64,000 bases of DNA from the NCBI GenBank assembly GCA_023053545.1, contig JAKZAN010000005.1:7874001-7938000 (forward strand), written 5' to 3'. Below are positions 11,531 through 22,902 of the stretch, piece by piece. Below the pieces are notes generated by a model. That model saw nothing but the letters and a program-made list of their open reading frames with translations, did not search any database and was not told where the DNA came from. The stretch comes from Lepidurus packardi. Its lineage: Eukaryota > Arthropoda > Branchiopoda > Notostraca > Triopsidae. Position 1 is the first letter of the stretch. Each line of letters starts with the position of its first letter. Position numbers and translations under genes: made by a program.

Positions 11531-14500
11531 TTAGGAATAGAAGGTGAGAACGGAGGTTTGGTTGCCCCGAACAAGCAAAAACGGGGGCATCCCCTGAGTA
11601 AGTGTTTCCAACCAGGCCATATACAGCGGGGCTGACACGGTACCTTTTCGAGGCATGGGTAGGGTCCTGTGAATGAGAAAATATTGTTTGATCAAAATTG
11701 TTACCAGTTTTGATATTGCAAAAAATAAGTGTTGTCTCTGGCTTGTTATAAACTTACATCACAATAAGCTTAGCTTCATGGGAGTGCTGAAACAGGATTT
11801 CTCGAAGTCGCATATGGCGTTCTGACTTTGCTGACGCGGCAGCTAACTCGGCTTCCAAAAATATATCTTTAAGAGAACAAACAAGTGTTAAGGGAATCAA
11901 TTCTTGAATTCTGTCTCGATTTCTTACTAGAAGGGTGGCCGTTATTGAATTCGCCGATGAGCTGCTTGAACCATTGTTGCGTAGTTTCTTCGGGTGGTTT
12001 ATTGATGTGTGGAATAGCTATAACGTCCGAGAAGTGAATACGGAATTTTGCCAACAATGCCGCCATTCTACGAAAACAAACTTAGAGATACTTTGTGTCG
12101 TTTAAAAGAGGGCAAACTCACTGCTTCTGCTCCTTCTCGAGTTCTTCATGGTTGTGGGCGAGGCAAAATACTCGCAGTTTACAGTCAGACCATTCCGAAC
12201 GGGTGCTCAATATGTGAGGTAGAAGCAGAGTTAAACCTATTATGTTTTATAATTTACGTTAATAGGTAAAAAAAACATTTCGTTCAGGAAATTTATTACC
12301 TCCGTCTTCGTATAACCAGTAAACGTCTATCGTTCCTTTGGTTTGCTTTTGCTGGAAACGTGTGATGTTGTAAACTACATCTTTTGGTAAGGGGTTTCCT
12401 GCAGGATCCCTATACATATTATTTACTTTAGTGACTATAATTAAATTAGAGGAGCTATCTTACCTTAGTGTGGTTTTCTCCTTCTTTTTGGCTTCTGTGG
12501 GATCTTTGCGATTTAGACCAGGACTCTCAACGTCTTCACATACCTGAAACTGCTCACAGGACGTTGAAGGTACGCTGTTTTCACTTCCTATGCAATAACA
12601 GCGAAAGTTAGTTACTGATACCCCTGGCGGTGACAAAGCAAACTTACCAATTGACGTGGTGGATAGTGCAGACTGGGATCTTGACAAAATAGGTAAAGAT
12701 TCTTCAATTTCTCTTACCACTCCAGTGAAATCAAGACCGCCTGGCACTCTCAATATAGTCACAGCTACGTTAATGTCGAAACTGTCACTAAAAGGTGAAA
12801 AAAAGGAAAATAGGAAAATTAAAAAGAACAGTAAAGATTCAAGACGAAAATTCTTACTGTATGGCACCGAAGTACTGGTCTAGTTCTATGTTACTGCAAG
12901 TTCGCCAATCGCTTTTGTAACCGAGTAAAAGAACATTAGGCCGCATTTTCCCGATACCAGTAGTCTGCAGCAGTACTACTGTACCAGATTGGTAGCTTAG
13001 ATTGTCCACCAGATAGTAGAACGCTTTGGTTTTATGACGTCGTAGCCATGAAAGAGCTTTCTGGATCGTGGACAATCTACTTCGTGATGATTGCTGTGGC
13101 TGCCGAAAAGAAATTCCAAATAACGGGTTTGTTTTTAACGTTCGCATAAAAACAAGTTCCCTTACTTGGAGGACATGGCCGCAGAGCATGAGTGAATGGT
13201 TCTTGCATATGGAATAAGCAAAGTCAACAAGTGAAGGACGAGAGCCCGGAAAACCCGTTAGGACTAGAATCTGTGGACGGTAATTCTTGACGTGATCTTC
13301 CGTATAACTTAACTGTTGAACAGTAATTAGTGCTGTTTTGTAAGCTTGAGCTTGGCCAGAGGAGCCCCAGTTGACGTCACCTGTTAATATACAAAATAAT
13401 TAAATTTCCAAATTTTGATAAAAATTTATCAAGAGGAATTTACTTGGTTTTCGATAAAGAACAATTAGGTAGAGCGCAGCTGCACATACAATGGTAATTA
13501 CTGCAGTAATCCAGCTGATCAGGAACATACACACCACGCAGAAAAAGGCTGCTCCCAATGATAACCACATATTGTAGTACTATTCAACAAAAAGTCTGTT
13601 AGATTCTTCTCGATTCGTTTAGCCAATAAATGTATAGCTTACCTTAAACGTTGGTCGCCAACCGATAGGCTTAACCAGGGAAACGTGGAAGGTACAGAAG
13701 TTGAGTAAAGCGAAGGTGAGCAGAAAAAAGTTGGAGATTAGGAGAGCAATTTGATTCAGCTCCGCTATAATGAGGGAAAAACGAAAATAATGAATAGATC
13801 TGGTAAGATTTCAGGTCAGTTTGGTTACCAATGAGAACAAAGACGAGGGCCAGCAAAAAGGTGAAGACGTAGGCAAGAATAGGTTCATTGCTTTTTCCAT
13901 AGCCTTTTCCACAATTGCCCAAACTAGGGAACAAGTTGTCTTGTGCAATAACTTGCAGTAATTTAGGACACGAGACGTAGCTAGCCAAAGAAGAACTTAA
14001 AGTAGCGGCAAAGCAACCAGCGTACGTCAAAGGCCCAAATGCGGAGATCAGCGTCATAATCTGAAAACATGGACATACAGTTTGTCAATATTATTCTCTT
14101 TTTTTAAAAAAAATATGCTGCGTAGGTCGTCGAAAGTACTTGATAGTCATTGTAGAGTCCATATTCGCAATCGCCTTCAAGGCAATCCAGCCAAGTCCCA
14201 TTCATAAGATCTAGAACGTTCCCCGATGCTTCGCGAGCGGCTGTGGCACTGCAAAGTATAGCCACTATGGCGTACGTTAAGCTAGTGACAATAATTGCCC
14301 AAATAGTACCCTTGGGAATGGCGCGACTAGGATCCTAGTTTTGTACAAAGAAAATGTCGTATGACTTGTCTGGGAAAACGTTAATTTATTTCGCGTTACT
14401 TTCAAATCTCCGGAGATATTAGCCCCAGCTAAAATGCCAGTAGCTAAGAACATCATGTTACTTTTTTAGGAAAAAATAAACACAAGTCTGGGTTTTACCT

Positions 14501-16077
14501 GCAGGGAAGTAAATGCTGAAGACAGTAAAAAAGTTTTGAGTTAGTCCATCACTAACTTTGTAGGCAGGTTGCCAATTTTCTGTTATGAGATCGACTGTCC
14601 ACGTAAAAAAGAAAAGAAAAGAAAAAAAGATGACCAGATTGTTAAGAACAAGAAAGAGATAGTATTACGATTAAATCCGATAAATCCTTTCGCTTTATCT
14701 AAATCGCTTCGAGGTCCGATACCCGTGCCGACGACGAAATTGCACAACGCCACAAGTAAAACCATGAAAAGTACTATCTGTGTCTAAAAATATAGTTGTT
14801 AGTGACCAAATAGGGTTTCTAATAGTATAGAAGGTTTATGTTGTACTTTGGATTCGTATTTGGCACCCAGTCCGCAAAGCAGGCTGACGGCTACCATGGT
14901 AATAGTGCCAGTTATGCGAATATCCGTTACTCCGCCGTCGACTATTTTAACGCCGCAGTCCGCTAATAAATTGTTGAGCGTTTCGCAGAATCCGACCACA
15001 TTCAGTGAGGCGTTAATCGCGTTGGCAATAGCGAAAATTATGCCGATAGACGCGCCAAATTCGGGTCCAATAGATCGTGACATGACGTAATACGTCCCAC
15101 CTGAATAAAAGAAGAAAGGCAGCGAGTCAGAAATCCACTCTTGCTCGTCCTTATCTGCAAGATTGAAAAACATCAATCACATTTGTTTACCTCCTCCGAT
15201 TTCTCCATTAGTCGCTATCGCTGACACGGAAATTGCTGTCACCAACGTTATAAATGTAGATAGCCCGATTATCAATAGGGTTTGCCCTGTTTTTTTTTTA
15301 AAGAAGGAAATAACGTATCAGATTTAAGAGTTTTGATTGAAAAACAAACGTTATCAAAGTCAATTCACACTCACATATGCCTGCTTGTCCGACGACCCAA
15401 GAAATCCGTAGAAAGAGCATTACACCCCAAATATTAAGCATGTTTCGTATCAAGACGCCTTCAATCCAACCAAATTTGGTCCCTTCACTTTGACCTTCAT
15501 CTGTTCTGTCTGGTTCTGCCTCTACCTGCAAGTTTCGAAAATGCCCATTGGTAAAGAATAATATTGAAGAACTTCCAAAAATACTCGTACCGTGTCATCC
15601 ACAATAGAATCGTGTAATTCCTCTAAAGTTGGTATGCGAGACACCGCGTTTTTCCTGTTGCGGTAATTATCCAAGTGCGGTAGTGATTCGCGCGTAACAT
15701 GATTTCCGACTACTCGATTGTTTTTGATAGGGTCCAGATTCCAAGTAACTCGTGTTGTTGTTGCTGGGCTGTTGGCACCGTTACCAGTCTTAAAAAAAAG
15801 AAAATAAAAAATTTGCATCGTCTTTGCAAATGAATAAGTTAATGTATTCTCGTTTAATTACGTGAAGAAAGCTTACCGGATTTGTATCTTGTGGTGATGC
15901 AGGGGGAGGCATAGGTGGCAAAAAAGTTGAGATTTTCCGCGTTCTAGCATCTTTATTTGCACGGGTATTGGGAAAATTTAGCCCTGGTACTTGATCGCCT
16001 TCATACGGTATGAAGACAGGATTGTCAATACCTCCAGCACCTTCACTGCTGTGAGCTTCGTTTCGTCTAAGCTCCAT
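11531..16077 (-). CDS. NKCC: Na-K-Cl cotransporter (SLC12, NKCC type), complete copy 2 of the array
   Basis: Second complete NKCC paralogue, same predicted transport role. Exons, 5' to 3': 16077-15877, 15788-15591, 15525-15375, 15286-15191, 15100-14847, 14783-14669, 14594-14499, 14443-14400, 14334-14140, 14060-13829, 13764-13643, 13579-13444, 13380-13166, 13099-12858, 12787-12648, 12587-12464, 12409-12300, 12236-12122, 12067-11928, 11866-11758, 11666-11531. They give 3171 nt, 1056 residues. The N-terminal 133 residues fall in two exons, carry [14 protein letters not shown] (the Thr-containing regulatory segment) but contain no RFxV or RFxI docking motif. Visible family signatures are [48 protein letters not shown]8 [11 protein letters not shown], the DVNWGSS start of the C-terminal domain, and LTFYS at the end. 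ATG at 16077 is chosen because a TATA box and initiator sit just upstream; the upstream in-frame reading has no ATG. Closest in sequence and exon layout to copy 3. Confidence 0.94.
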
Positions 16078-16112
16078 AAAAAATCTCTTGGGTAGCTGTG
16101 TTTCTTTTAATG

Positions 16113-16145
16113 GGATGAAAGAACGAGGCAGACGGGGTTTATATA
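16113..16145 (-). promoter_or_regulatory. core promoter of NKCC copy 2: TATA box plus initiator
   Basis: On the minus strand TATATAAA lies at 16145-16138, and an arthropod-like initiator TCATCC lies at 16118-16113. The A of the initiator is 29 nt downstream of the first T of the TATA box, the canonical spacing. The predicted transcript would start about 39 nt before the ATG at 16077, which supports that ATG as the start. Confidence 0.55.
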
Positions 16146-16695
16146 TCCTTGTAGGTTCCTGCACTGCCGCGGCAGAACTTGTGTTTATAGATAACTTCAC
16201 AGCGGACAAGAAGAGCTTTACGTTAGTTCGTTCTAATACAAACCAGTTCTGGTATCGAAATCAAGTAGGATCACCGTACTTGTAAAATATGCAAAAGATT
16301 TAAGAACAAGGTTTAAAGGTGCTAAGTGAAATTCGCTACCTCCCATTTGATTAAGTTTCCCTCTTAGCTCCCGGAGTTATTCAGTACTGACCTAATTTTC
16401 GAGTGATTATATTTTTGAATGGCCTAATTTAAATGTTATCTAGAACGAAAAGCTGCTATCTTTAAAATGTCTCATTTGTAATGATCGGGGAAACCAAAAC
16501 AGTACTTAAACTTTGGTCAGTAAAAAATAATTTTCTTGTGTAACCCTTCATGTAATTTCTGACTACACACTCATTTCAAGTACAAGAATATTACAACCCG
16601 TCACCTAGATATATACATATATTCGCTCTAAAATATAAAGAAGGGATAGTTTTTAATTTGTTTGTGAGCTTTTTAAAAAGACAGGTGCACTGAAC
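16146..16695. other. short intergenic region between NKCC copies 2 and 3
   Basis: About 550 bp separate the copy 2 promoter from the stop codon of copy 3, the tightest spacing in the array. It must hold the 3' UTR of copy 3 and any distal promoter of copy 2. I see no gene. Confidence 0.5.
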
Positions 16696-19600
16696 TTATG
16701 AATAGAATGTAAGGACAGACGTTTGATTTCCTCGAACCAGGACAAACGGAGGTAAATCGTTGGTAAGCGTCTCCATCCAGGCCATATACATGGGGGCGGA
16801 AACGGTGCCCTTTCGAGGCATAGGCAGTGTCCTAGGAATTTAAAATTAAGCTCTTACTTCCGATGCGGAAAAGGGAGTTGTTTCCCAAAGGGGCATTTAA
16901 CTTACATAAAAACGATATTGGACGTTTTGGAGTGCTGCAATAGCAACTCTCGTAGCCTCATATGACGTTGCGATTTGTTTTTTAGCGAAACAATCTCGGC
17001 TTCGGAAATTAGAGGCGTCATTGCTGGGAAAAAGGAAACAGTTTATCTGTCTTTGATCTCGAAAACAAGACTTCTATCCTACTTTGGCCGTTGCTGTTGG
17101 TGAAAGCTGTAACTTGCGAACTGAACCAGTCTTCGGTGGATTGCTGGGGTGGGATTTCCACGTCGGGGACGGCCACGACATCCGAAAAGTCGATACGGAA
17201 CTTCGCTAGCAGCGCGGCCATACTGGTAAACAACAGAGCGTAGGTTGGTAGGAGCTAATATGGAAACACGAGGTCAAAATTGTACTTTTGTTGTTCCTGG
17301 CTGAGCTCATCGTGACTGCTTGCGAGGCAAAACACCCTTAATTTACACGAAGACCAATTTGATCTGGTGGTTAGAATGTGGGGTAGTAGCAAAGTAAGCC
17401 CGCCTAAGAGAAACGAGTTGAAAACCGAAATAATTCTTTAGATGACAAAGGAAGGAATTTACCATCGTCAGACAACCACCAAACATCAATGGTTCCCTTG
17501 GATTGTTTCCTTTGGAATACAGTGATATTGCTCGCAATCTCTTTAGGAAGATCGTTACCCGCTGGATCCCTAATAAAAAGAATATACCAAACTCAATGTA
17601 TAAGAATATAGAACATGATTTTAGTTCATGTAAATCCGTCAACTTCTGCAAAAGGAAACTTACTTGAGTACTACATTCGACTTCTTTTTCTTCTTACTCA
17701 TGGTGTTGGAGTCACCTCCGCTAACACTAGCTAAAATTGCAAGTGATGAAGTTAAGATTTTAATCTGTTTAAATTGCCTTACAAGAAGAAAAAGTTGATA
17801 AGTTGGAAGCATTTCTGCGCAACCCTTGATTGCTAGCATTTTGGACAATTTCCTCAAAGTCTCCAACCACTCCAGTGTAATCCAAACCTCCAGGCATCCG
17901 GACAATTAGCACTGCCATATACATATCGAAAGCCGTGCTAAAATGAGAGGAAAAGAAATAAAGTTAAAAGAAGTCAATGGGAAAATACTGAAGAGACGTA
18001 CTGTATGACGTTGAAATAGTGCTCGAGCTGGTCTTTCTCGCAAGTTCGCCAATCGCTTTTGTACCCCATTAGCAAAAGATTCGGTTTCATTTTACCGACA
18101 CCTGTGGCTTGCATCAAAGCTGCAGCACCAGCTGAAAATGACATATTGTCGACTAATGTATAGAAAGCTTTGACCTTATGACGTCTTAACCAAGCTGTGG
18201 CTTTATGAAGCATGATTGATCGTCCTCGAGTCGTTTGTTGCGTCTGTGCAAAAGTATAATTTGGAATTTTTGTTGAAAATTATAATATAGCCATGTAGGA
18301 ACAAGGAAACAATTTAATTAATACTTTATTTATGTGACCGCATATCATTAAAGACTGTTTCTTGCATATGGTGTAAGCGAAATCGACCAAGGACGGGCGA
18401 CTCCCCGGCAATCCAGTTAGAACTAGCATTTGAGGGCGATAGTTTTTAACATGGTCCTCTATGTTGCTTAATTGCTGCATAGTCAACAAGGCCGTTTTGT
18501 AACTCTGAGCCTGGGATGATGAACCCCAATTCACCTCTGGAGCAGGCAAAAAACAGTGAGCATTTTTCCAGTATTTTTGCATTAGTGGTAGTTTGAGTTG
18601 GACCGGTATAGTCAACCGGTTTTTCCCTGTGTTATGATGTCATACCTGGTCGGCGATACTGAACAACCAAGTACAGAGCAAGGACACAAGCAAAAGTGAC
18701 GAGAGCAGTGGGCCAGCTGATTAAGAACATGCAAGCCACGCATAAAACCGCGGCTAAGAGTGACAACCACATGTTGTAAAACTAAAACAAACCAGTCAGT
18801 TAACGTTAACAAAGCTATAAAAGACGAGATTACTCGAAACGTAGGTCTCCAGCCAATTGGTTTTACTAGCGAGACGTGGAAGGTGCAAAAGTTCATCAAA
18901 GCAAAAGTAACCAAGAAGAAGTTGGAGATAAGTAGAGCGATCTGGTCAAGAGCAGCTATAATATACATAAAAGAGTTTTTAACGAGATTTAATAAGAGTT
19001 TGAATGAGTTTTAGATCATAACTTACCAATCCAAATGAACACCAGCGCTAATAAAATGGTGAAGAGATGAGCGTAAATCGGTTCTTTACTCTTGCCATAG
19101 GTTTTATTGCAAATACCCATGTAGGGGAACAAGTTGTCTTCCGCAATAACGATCAGTAAAGCTGGACAGGAGACGTAACTAGCCAAAGCTGTACTTAAAG
19201 TAGCTGCAAAACAGCCTGCGTAATTCAAGGGCCCAAACCCAGAAATGAGTGTCATAGCCTTCGTATTTAGCGGAAAATAGTCCAATCAAATATATGAGAA
19301 TATTTGGGAAAAAATTAAAGTTGTACCTGATAGTCATTATACATTCCTGCTGTGCAATTACGACCTGTACAGTTAAGCCACGTTCCGTTCGCGAGGTCTG
19401 CCAAGTCTCCGGTAGCTTCTCGCACCACCGTAGCAGCGCAAACGATGGCCACAGCCGCGTAGGATAAACTTGTTATTATGATTGCCAGAATGGTTCCTCG
19501 AGGAATGGCAAAATTTGGGTCCTAAATTAACAAGATTTGCCAAGTTGCAGTGAAAATAAACAGCACTTCCAAACGTTACCCGAAGATCGCCGGAGATGTT

Positions 19601-21076
19601 TGCTCCAGCCAAAATTCCTGTAGCAGCTGGGAAAAATACGGAGAAAATGCTAAAAAAGTTATGAGTGACACCATCTATAGTGGAATAAGCCGCGGACCAA
19701 TTTTCAGTAATGAGATCCACTAAATAAACAAAATTACTAAAATTTTCGTATACTTTTAGGAGACTCACATTTGTAGCCAAGGTAGCCTCTGGCAATTTCA
19801 AGGTCGGTTTTGGGGCCGATGATGCTTCCAACGAAGAAATTAATTAAGGCGACCATCAGAATAATGAGCATCACGACCTGCGTTTTGGCTTCGTATTTGG
19901 TACCCAAACCGCAAAGTGCTGTGACAACGATCATAGTCACTGTACCAATGATGCGAATATCGTTGTACCCTGCGTCGACAATTTTGGCGCCAGGAGCATA
20001 ACTTGCTAATAGACCGTTAATAGCTTCACAAAAGCCTACGACGTTAAGGGAAGCGTTGATAGCGTTGGCAACGGCAAAAATTACACCGATGGAGGCCCCG
20101 AACTCAGGCCCCAAAGATCGCGACATGACGTAGTAAGTGCCACCTGTCATTTAAAACCAAACGAATTATACAGGCTTATCATGTTTAAGTATGCAACGCT
20201 CTACCTCCTCCAATTTCGCCATTAGTAGTGATGGCAGACAAGGAGAGAGCCGTGACGAGCGTAATGAAAGTGGACAACGCGATGATTATCAAGGTTTGCC
20301 CTATTTGACAGCATACCGTGAGAACCTGGTGATTCTCTTCTTAGCAAAGTAGACGACTTACAGATACCACTTTGAGCTACAACCCAAGAAATTCGCAAAA
20401 ACAGCATAACACCCCAAATGTTCAACATATTGCGAATCAAGACTCCTTCAATCCATCCCAATTTCTGGCCGTTTGACGCGATAGGTTCCTTCACGGCTTC
20501 TACTGCCTAATGTCCGGGAAGATAGGTATAAACTTCCGTCTATATGACTAGAATGGAGATTTTAAGATTGCCTTTTCTTCAATGGTGGATTCGTGGAGTT
20601 CTTCCAAAGTTGGACGTGAAGTGGCTTGAAAGTTCATGATATTACGATAATTGTCCACTCGAGGCAATGCTTCGCGAGTAAATTGTCGCATAAGGGTTCG
20701 CTTGCTTCGTCGAAAACTTTCTCGGATTACCTGTTCAAAGGTTGCCAAACGAGACGTATTTTGACCAAAAACTGGAGTCTGTAGGTGCGATATATTCTGT
20801 AATAAACTGTTTTAATGTTTTAATGGTTAATCTTTATTATCTTGCCTCATCGTGTGAAGCCTCTTCTATAAAAGGGAACGGAGGCCGTGCGTCGGATGCA
20901 CGTCGGTTGTAAACAACTTCCGGCGACGGTACCTTACTTATCGTAAAAAGACGAGTACCGTTTCTGGAACCGGATTGACTTTCAACTGATTCTTCTTCCA
21001 TGATGGAGGCGGGGACGTGCTGACTGGCTAGAGTACTTGGCGAGATACTGCTCACAGCAGCATGGAAATCCGCCAT
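16696..21076 (-). CDS. NKCC: Na-K-Cl cotransporter (SLC12, NKCC type), complete copy 3 of the array
   Basis: Third complete NKCC paralogue. Exons, 5' to 3': 21076-20846, 20796-20572, 20506-20362, 20300-20205, 20143-19769, 19719-19580, 19521-19327, 19258-19027, 18955-18834, 18781-18646, 18536-18325, 18243-18002, 17937-17783, 17730-17664, 17569-17463, 17403-17286, 17222-17083, 17023-16906, 16831-16696. They give 3192 nt, 1063 residues. Introns 1 and 2 begin with GC (GAG|GCAAGA and AAG|GCAATC); no GT is available before an in-frame stop. Two introns present in copies 1 and 2 are missing: the TM3-TM5 coding exon is one 375-nt piece, and the segment before and including [11 protein letters not shown] is one 140-nt piece. 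[15 protein letters not shown] carries the regulatory Thr, but no RFxV or RFxI motif is present; a residual RLFTI is near residue 42. TM8 reads [11 protein letters not shown], so the second Ser of the Na-site pair is Thr. The C-terminus is LTFYS. Confidence 0.93.
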
Positions 21077-21897
21077 GGTTCACGTTAAACTGACAACGCA
21101 CACGGTTTTTCTCTAATCTCTTAAATTGTTCTTCAAAAATCCTATACACTAGAATAACTGTTGTTCTCTTGAGCAGTGTCCACTTGCGAAGTAAAGAGCT
21201 GGGAATGGTTAGCTGAAAGAAAGGTCGATGGCTATTTCACGTGCTGCTGGTCGGATCTGTTTGACGTACATTTGCAAGAGGCAAGAGAATTTCAATGGTG
21301 TAGGGGGCACAAGTTGTGGGAAAGTCCCGTAAGGAATCCAAAATGTTTCGAAAAGACATTATTAATCGTTGCTGTTTATGTTTTACATTTTCCTCCGTCA
21401 CGCTGTATGCTTGGTTTGAACTGGTTCATTGTGGCTAGAATCCATGTGCGGATGCAAACGTTATTTGACGCGATTGGACCCAACTCTTAATTAGGTCCGA
21501 ACATGGGAAGCATAAGCTTATTTCAAATACTTTCACAACGTTTGGGGCTGAAAAAACATGCCTATTTTGCATAGCTGCCGTGGGAAAACGACGACGTTAT
21601 GCTCTGAACGCCGATTGAAATATTGGACCAGCGTGATGCAGTTTCATCTGCATTTCGTTTTACTGTATTACGATTCTTGTGAAGAAAGTGTACACCTGAT
21701 CTTTTTGGCAAAAAGTGTCGTCAATGTTGGTGCTCTGTTTTTATACGGTAATGTTTGACAGATGTAGTTACGCATGTCTCGTTAAACCAGCGATATGTAG
21801 TTATTTTTATTTTCAACGCACACACGCTACTGGAAAGTAATCAACCTGTATTTTTCATAAATTTACAAAGCTATAGCAGTATAGGAAAGGACAGATG
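21077..21897. other. intergenic region upstream of NKCC copy 3
   Basis: About 820 bp between the ATG of NKCC copy 3 and the stop codon of the COMMD7-like exon, both on the minus strand. No TATA box was found near the expected position. A plus-strand ORF at 21176-21490 has no family resemblance and no ATG-context support. I see no gene. Confidence 0.45.
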
Positions 21898-22184
21898 TCA
21901 CAAAGTAGCTCCGAGTTGGTTGGACGCCTTTTCCAAGTCATGCAAAAGAGTGTAGAAGTTCGGTATGGATAACTCTACAGTGGTTGCACCACTTGTTCCT
22001 GACAGGATCAAGCGCACATACATCTCGCCAAGATTACGGACTTCATTGCTGGAAACAATTACTAAAGGAACAGCATACGCAAGAGGATTAAAATTTAAAC
22101 CAGTTTGGAATAACAAATTTTATTACGCACCTCCTAAGTTCCAATCGAAATCTGAGAGACTTCCAATATTAATCGTCTTGACTA
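21898..22184 (-). CDS. COMMD7: COMM-domain protein (COMMD7-like), last two exons; 5' part not found
   Basis: COMMD proteins form the Commander/CCC endosomal recycling complex and bind one another through the COMM domain. Two exons are visible: 22184-22131 (54 nt) and 22061-21898 (164 nt, ending in TGA), joined by a 69-bp intron with matching phase. Together they encode SDFDWNLGVIVSSNEVRNLG, then a short strand, then VELSIPNFYTLLHDLEKA. This matches the second half of a COMM domain: Trp followed by Gly-Val, the Ser-Ser-x-Glu turn, and the proline-aromatic strand before the final helix. COMMD7 fits best among the family members I know. Upstream exons should lie above 22184 on the minus strand, but the next several hundred bases hold a decayed unrelated coding fragment. 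The gene may therefore be interrupted, have a large intron, or itself be a remnant. Confidence 0.65.
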
Positions 22185-22371
22185 CTTTAGGTAACCCCAT
22201 TTATAATTATTTAAGGTTTACTCAAGAAAGTTCAAGATTGTGTTTATTATTAAGCTGAGTGTGAGTCTGTTTACGTCGTACGCCCATCTAAATCTAAATC
22301 CGAGCGAATGGCTGAAACGCGAATCACGGAATGCGAGACGATAAAATGCGAAATAAAAATGTTTCGCATTT

Positions 22372-22902
22372 TGCCGTATGTCGCGTCTATTTCATGTTTC
22401 CATTTCAGCGTCATGTAGGTAAACTCCAAAACGTCATGTGGAGTAATATGGAAATAATTTGTTAAGTAGTACCCCACCACACAATAATGTATCAGGCATA
22501 AAAAGTACGAAGCCTGACTGACTTTCACCACGGACTCGTAAATTATTTCCAAACTAAAATTACTATTTAACAAATTGAGGTCGCTACTGATTTCGTTGAC
22601 ATAATTCTGGAGGTCTACCAAACTCCTGCTCATGACCACATCGACGATATTAGGAACGGCCTTAAAGTAGCGTGCCAAACTAGCCCCAATGTTCCTTCAG
22701 TTTCCCGAGGGTGACTAAGCCTTCTTGCAGGAGCTTGACAGCTTTTTCCTAACGAATGTCGCTAAAGTTTGTGGCTTAAATCCTTGATAAGGCGTTGATG
22801 TACTCACGGTTCCTTTCAATCACGCGGTCTCGAGCTTTATCGGCACTCTCGCGTGTAATATTAGATCTTTCTTGCACTTTTTGCGATTTCGTTTCGAAGT
22901 TC
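22372..22902 (-). pseudogene. decayed coiled-coil protein fragment of unknown family
   Basis: The minus strand holds a series of protein-like segments in shifting frames: a Lys/Arg/Glu-rich coiled-coil piece (including RESADKARDRVIERN), then EKAVKLLQEGLVTLGKLKEH, then after a stop and frame shift ARYFKAVPNIVDVVMSRSLV, continuing as an open frame to about 22372. The segments follow one another in sensible order, as in a long helical protein, but are broken by in-frame stops and shifts, and candidate splice sites around 22836 and 22746 do not keep the phase. I cannot name the family. A broken copy of a multi-copy lineage gene or of an element gene are both possible. Confidence 0.45.

Noticed and set aside
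15790-16209. Extended N-terminus of NKCC copy 2 beyond the ATG at 16077
   Set aside because: It opens at TTG with no ATG up to the stop, and a TATA box and initiator inside it place transcription start downstream.
3488-21076. K-Cl cotransporter (KCC) identity for the array genes
   Set aside because: All copies have the NKCC-type TM8 ATLSS/ST segment, NKCC-like N-terminal Thr segment and the LTFYS C-terminus.
22372-22680. N-terminal half of the COMMD7-like gene in the open frame upstream
   Set aside because: Lengths roughly fit, but the segment continues upstream into a coiled-coil sequence and lacks a compatible donor, so it belongs to a different, decayed gene.
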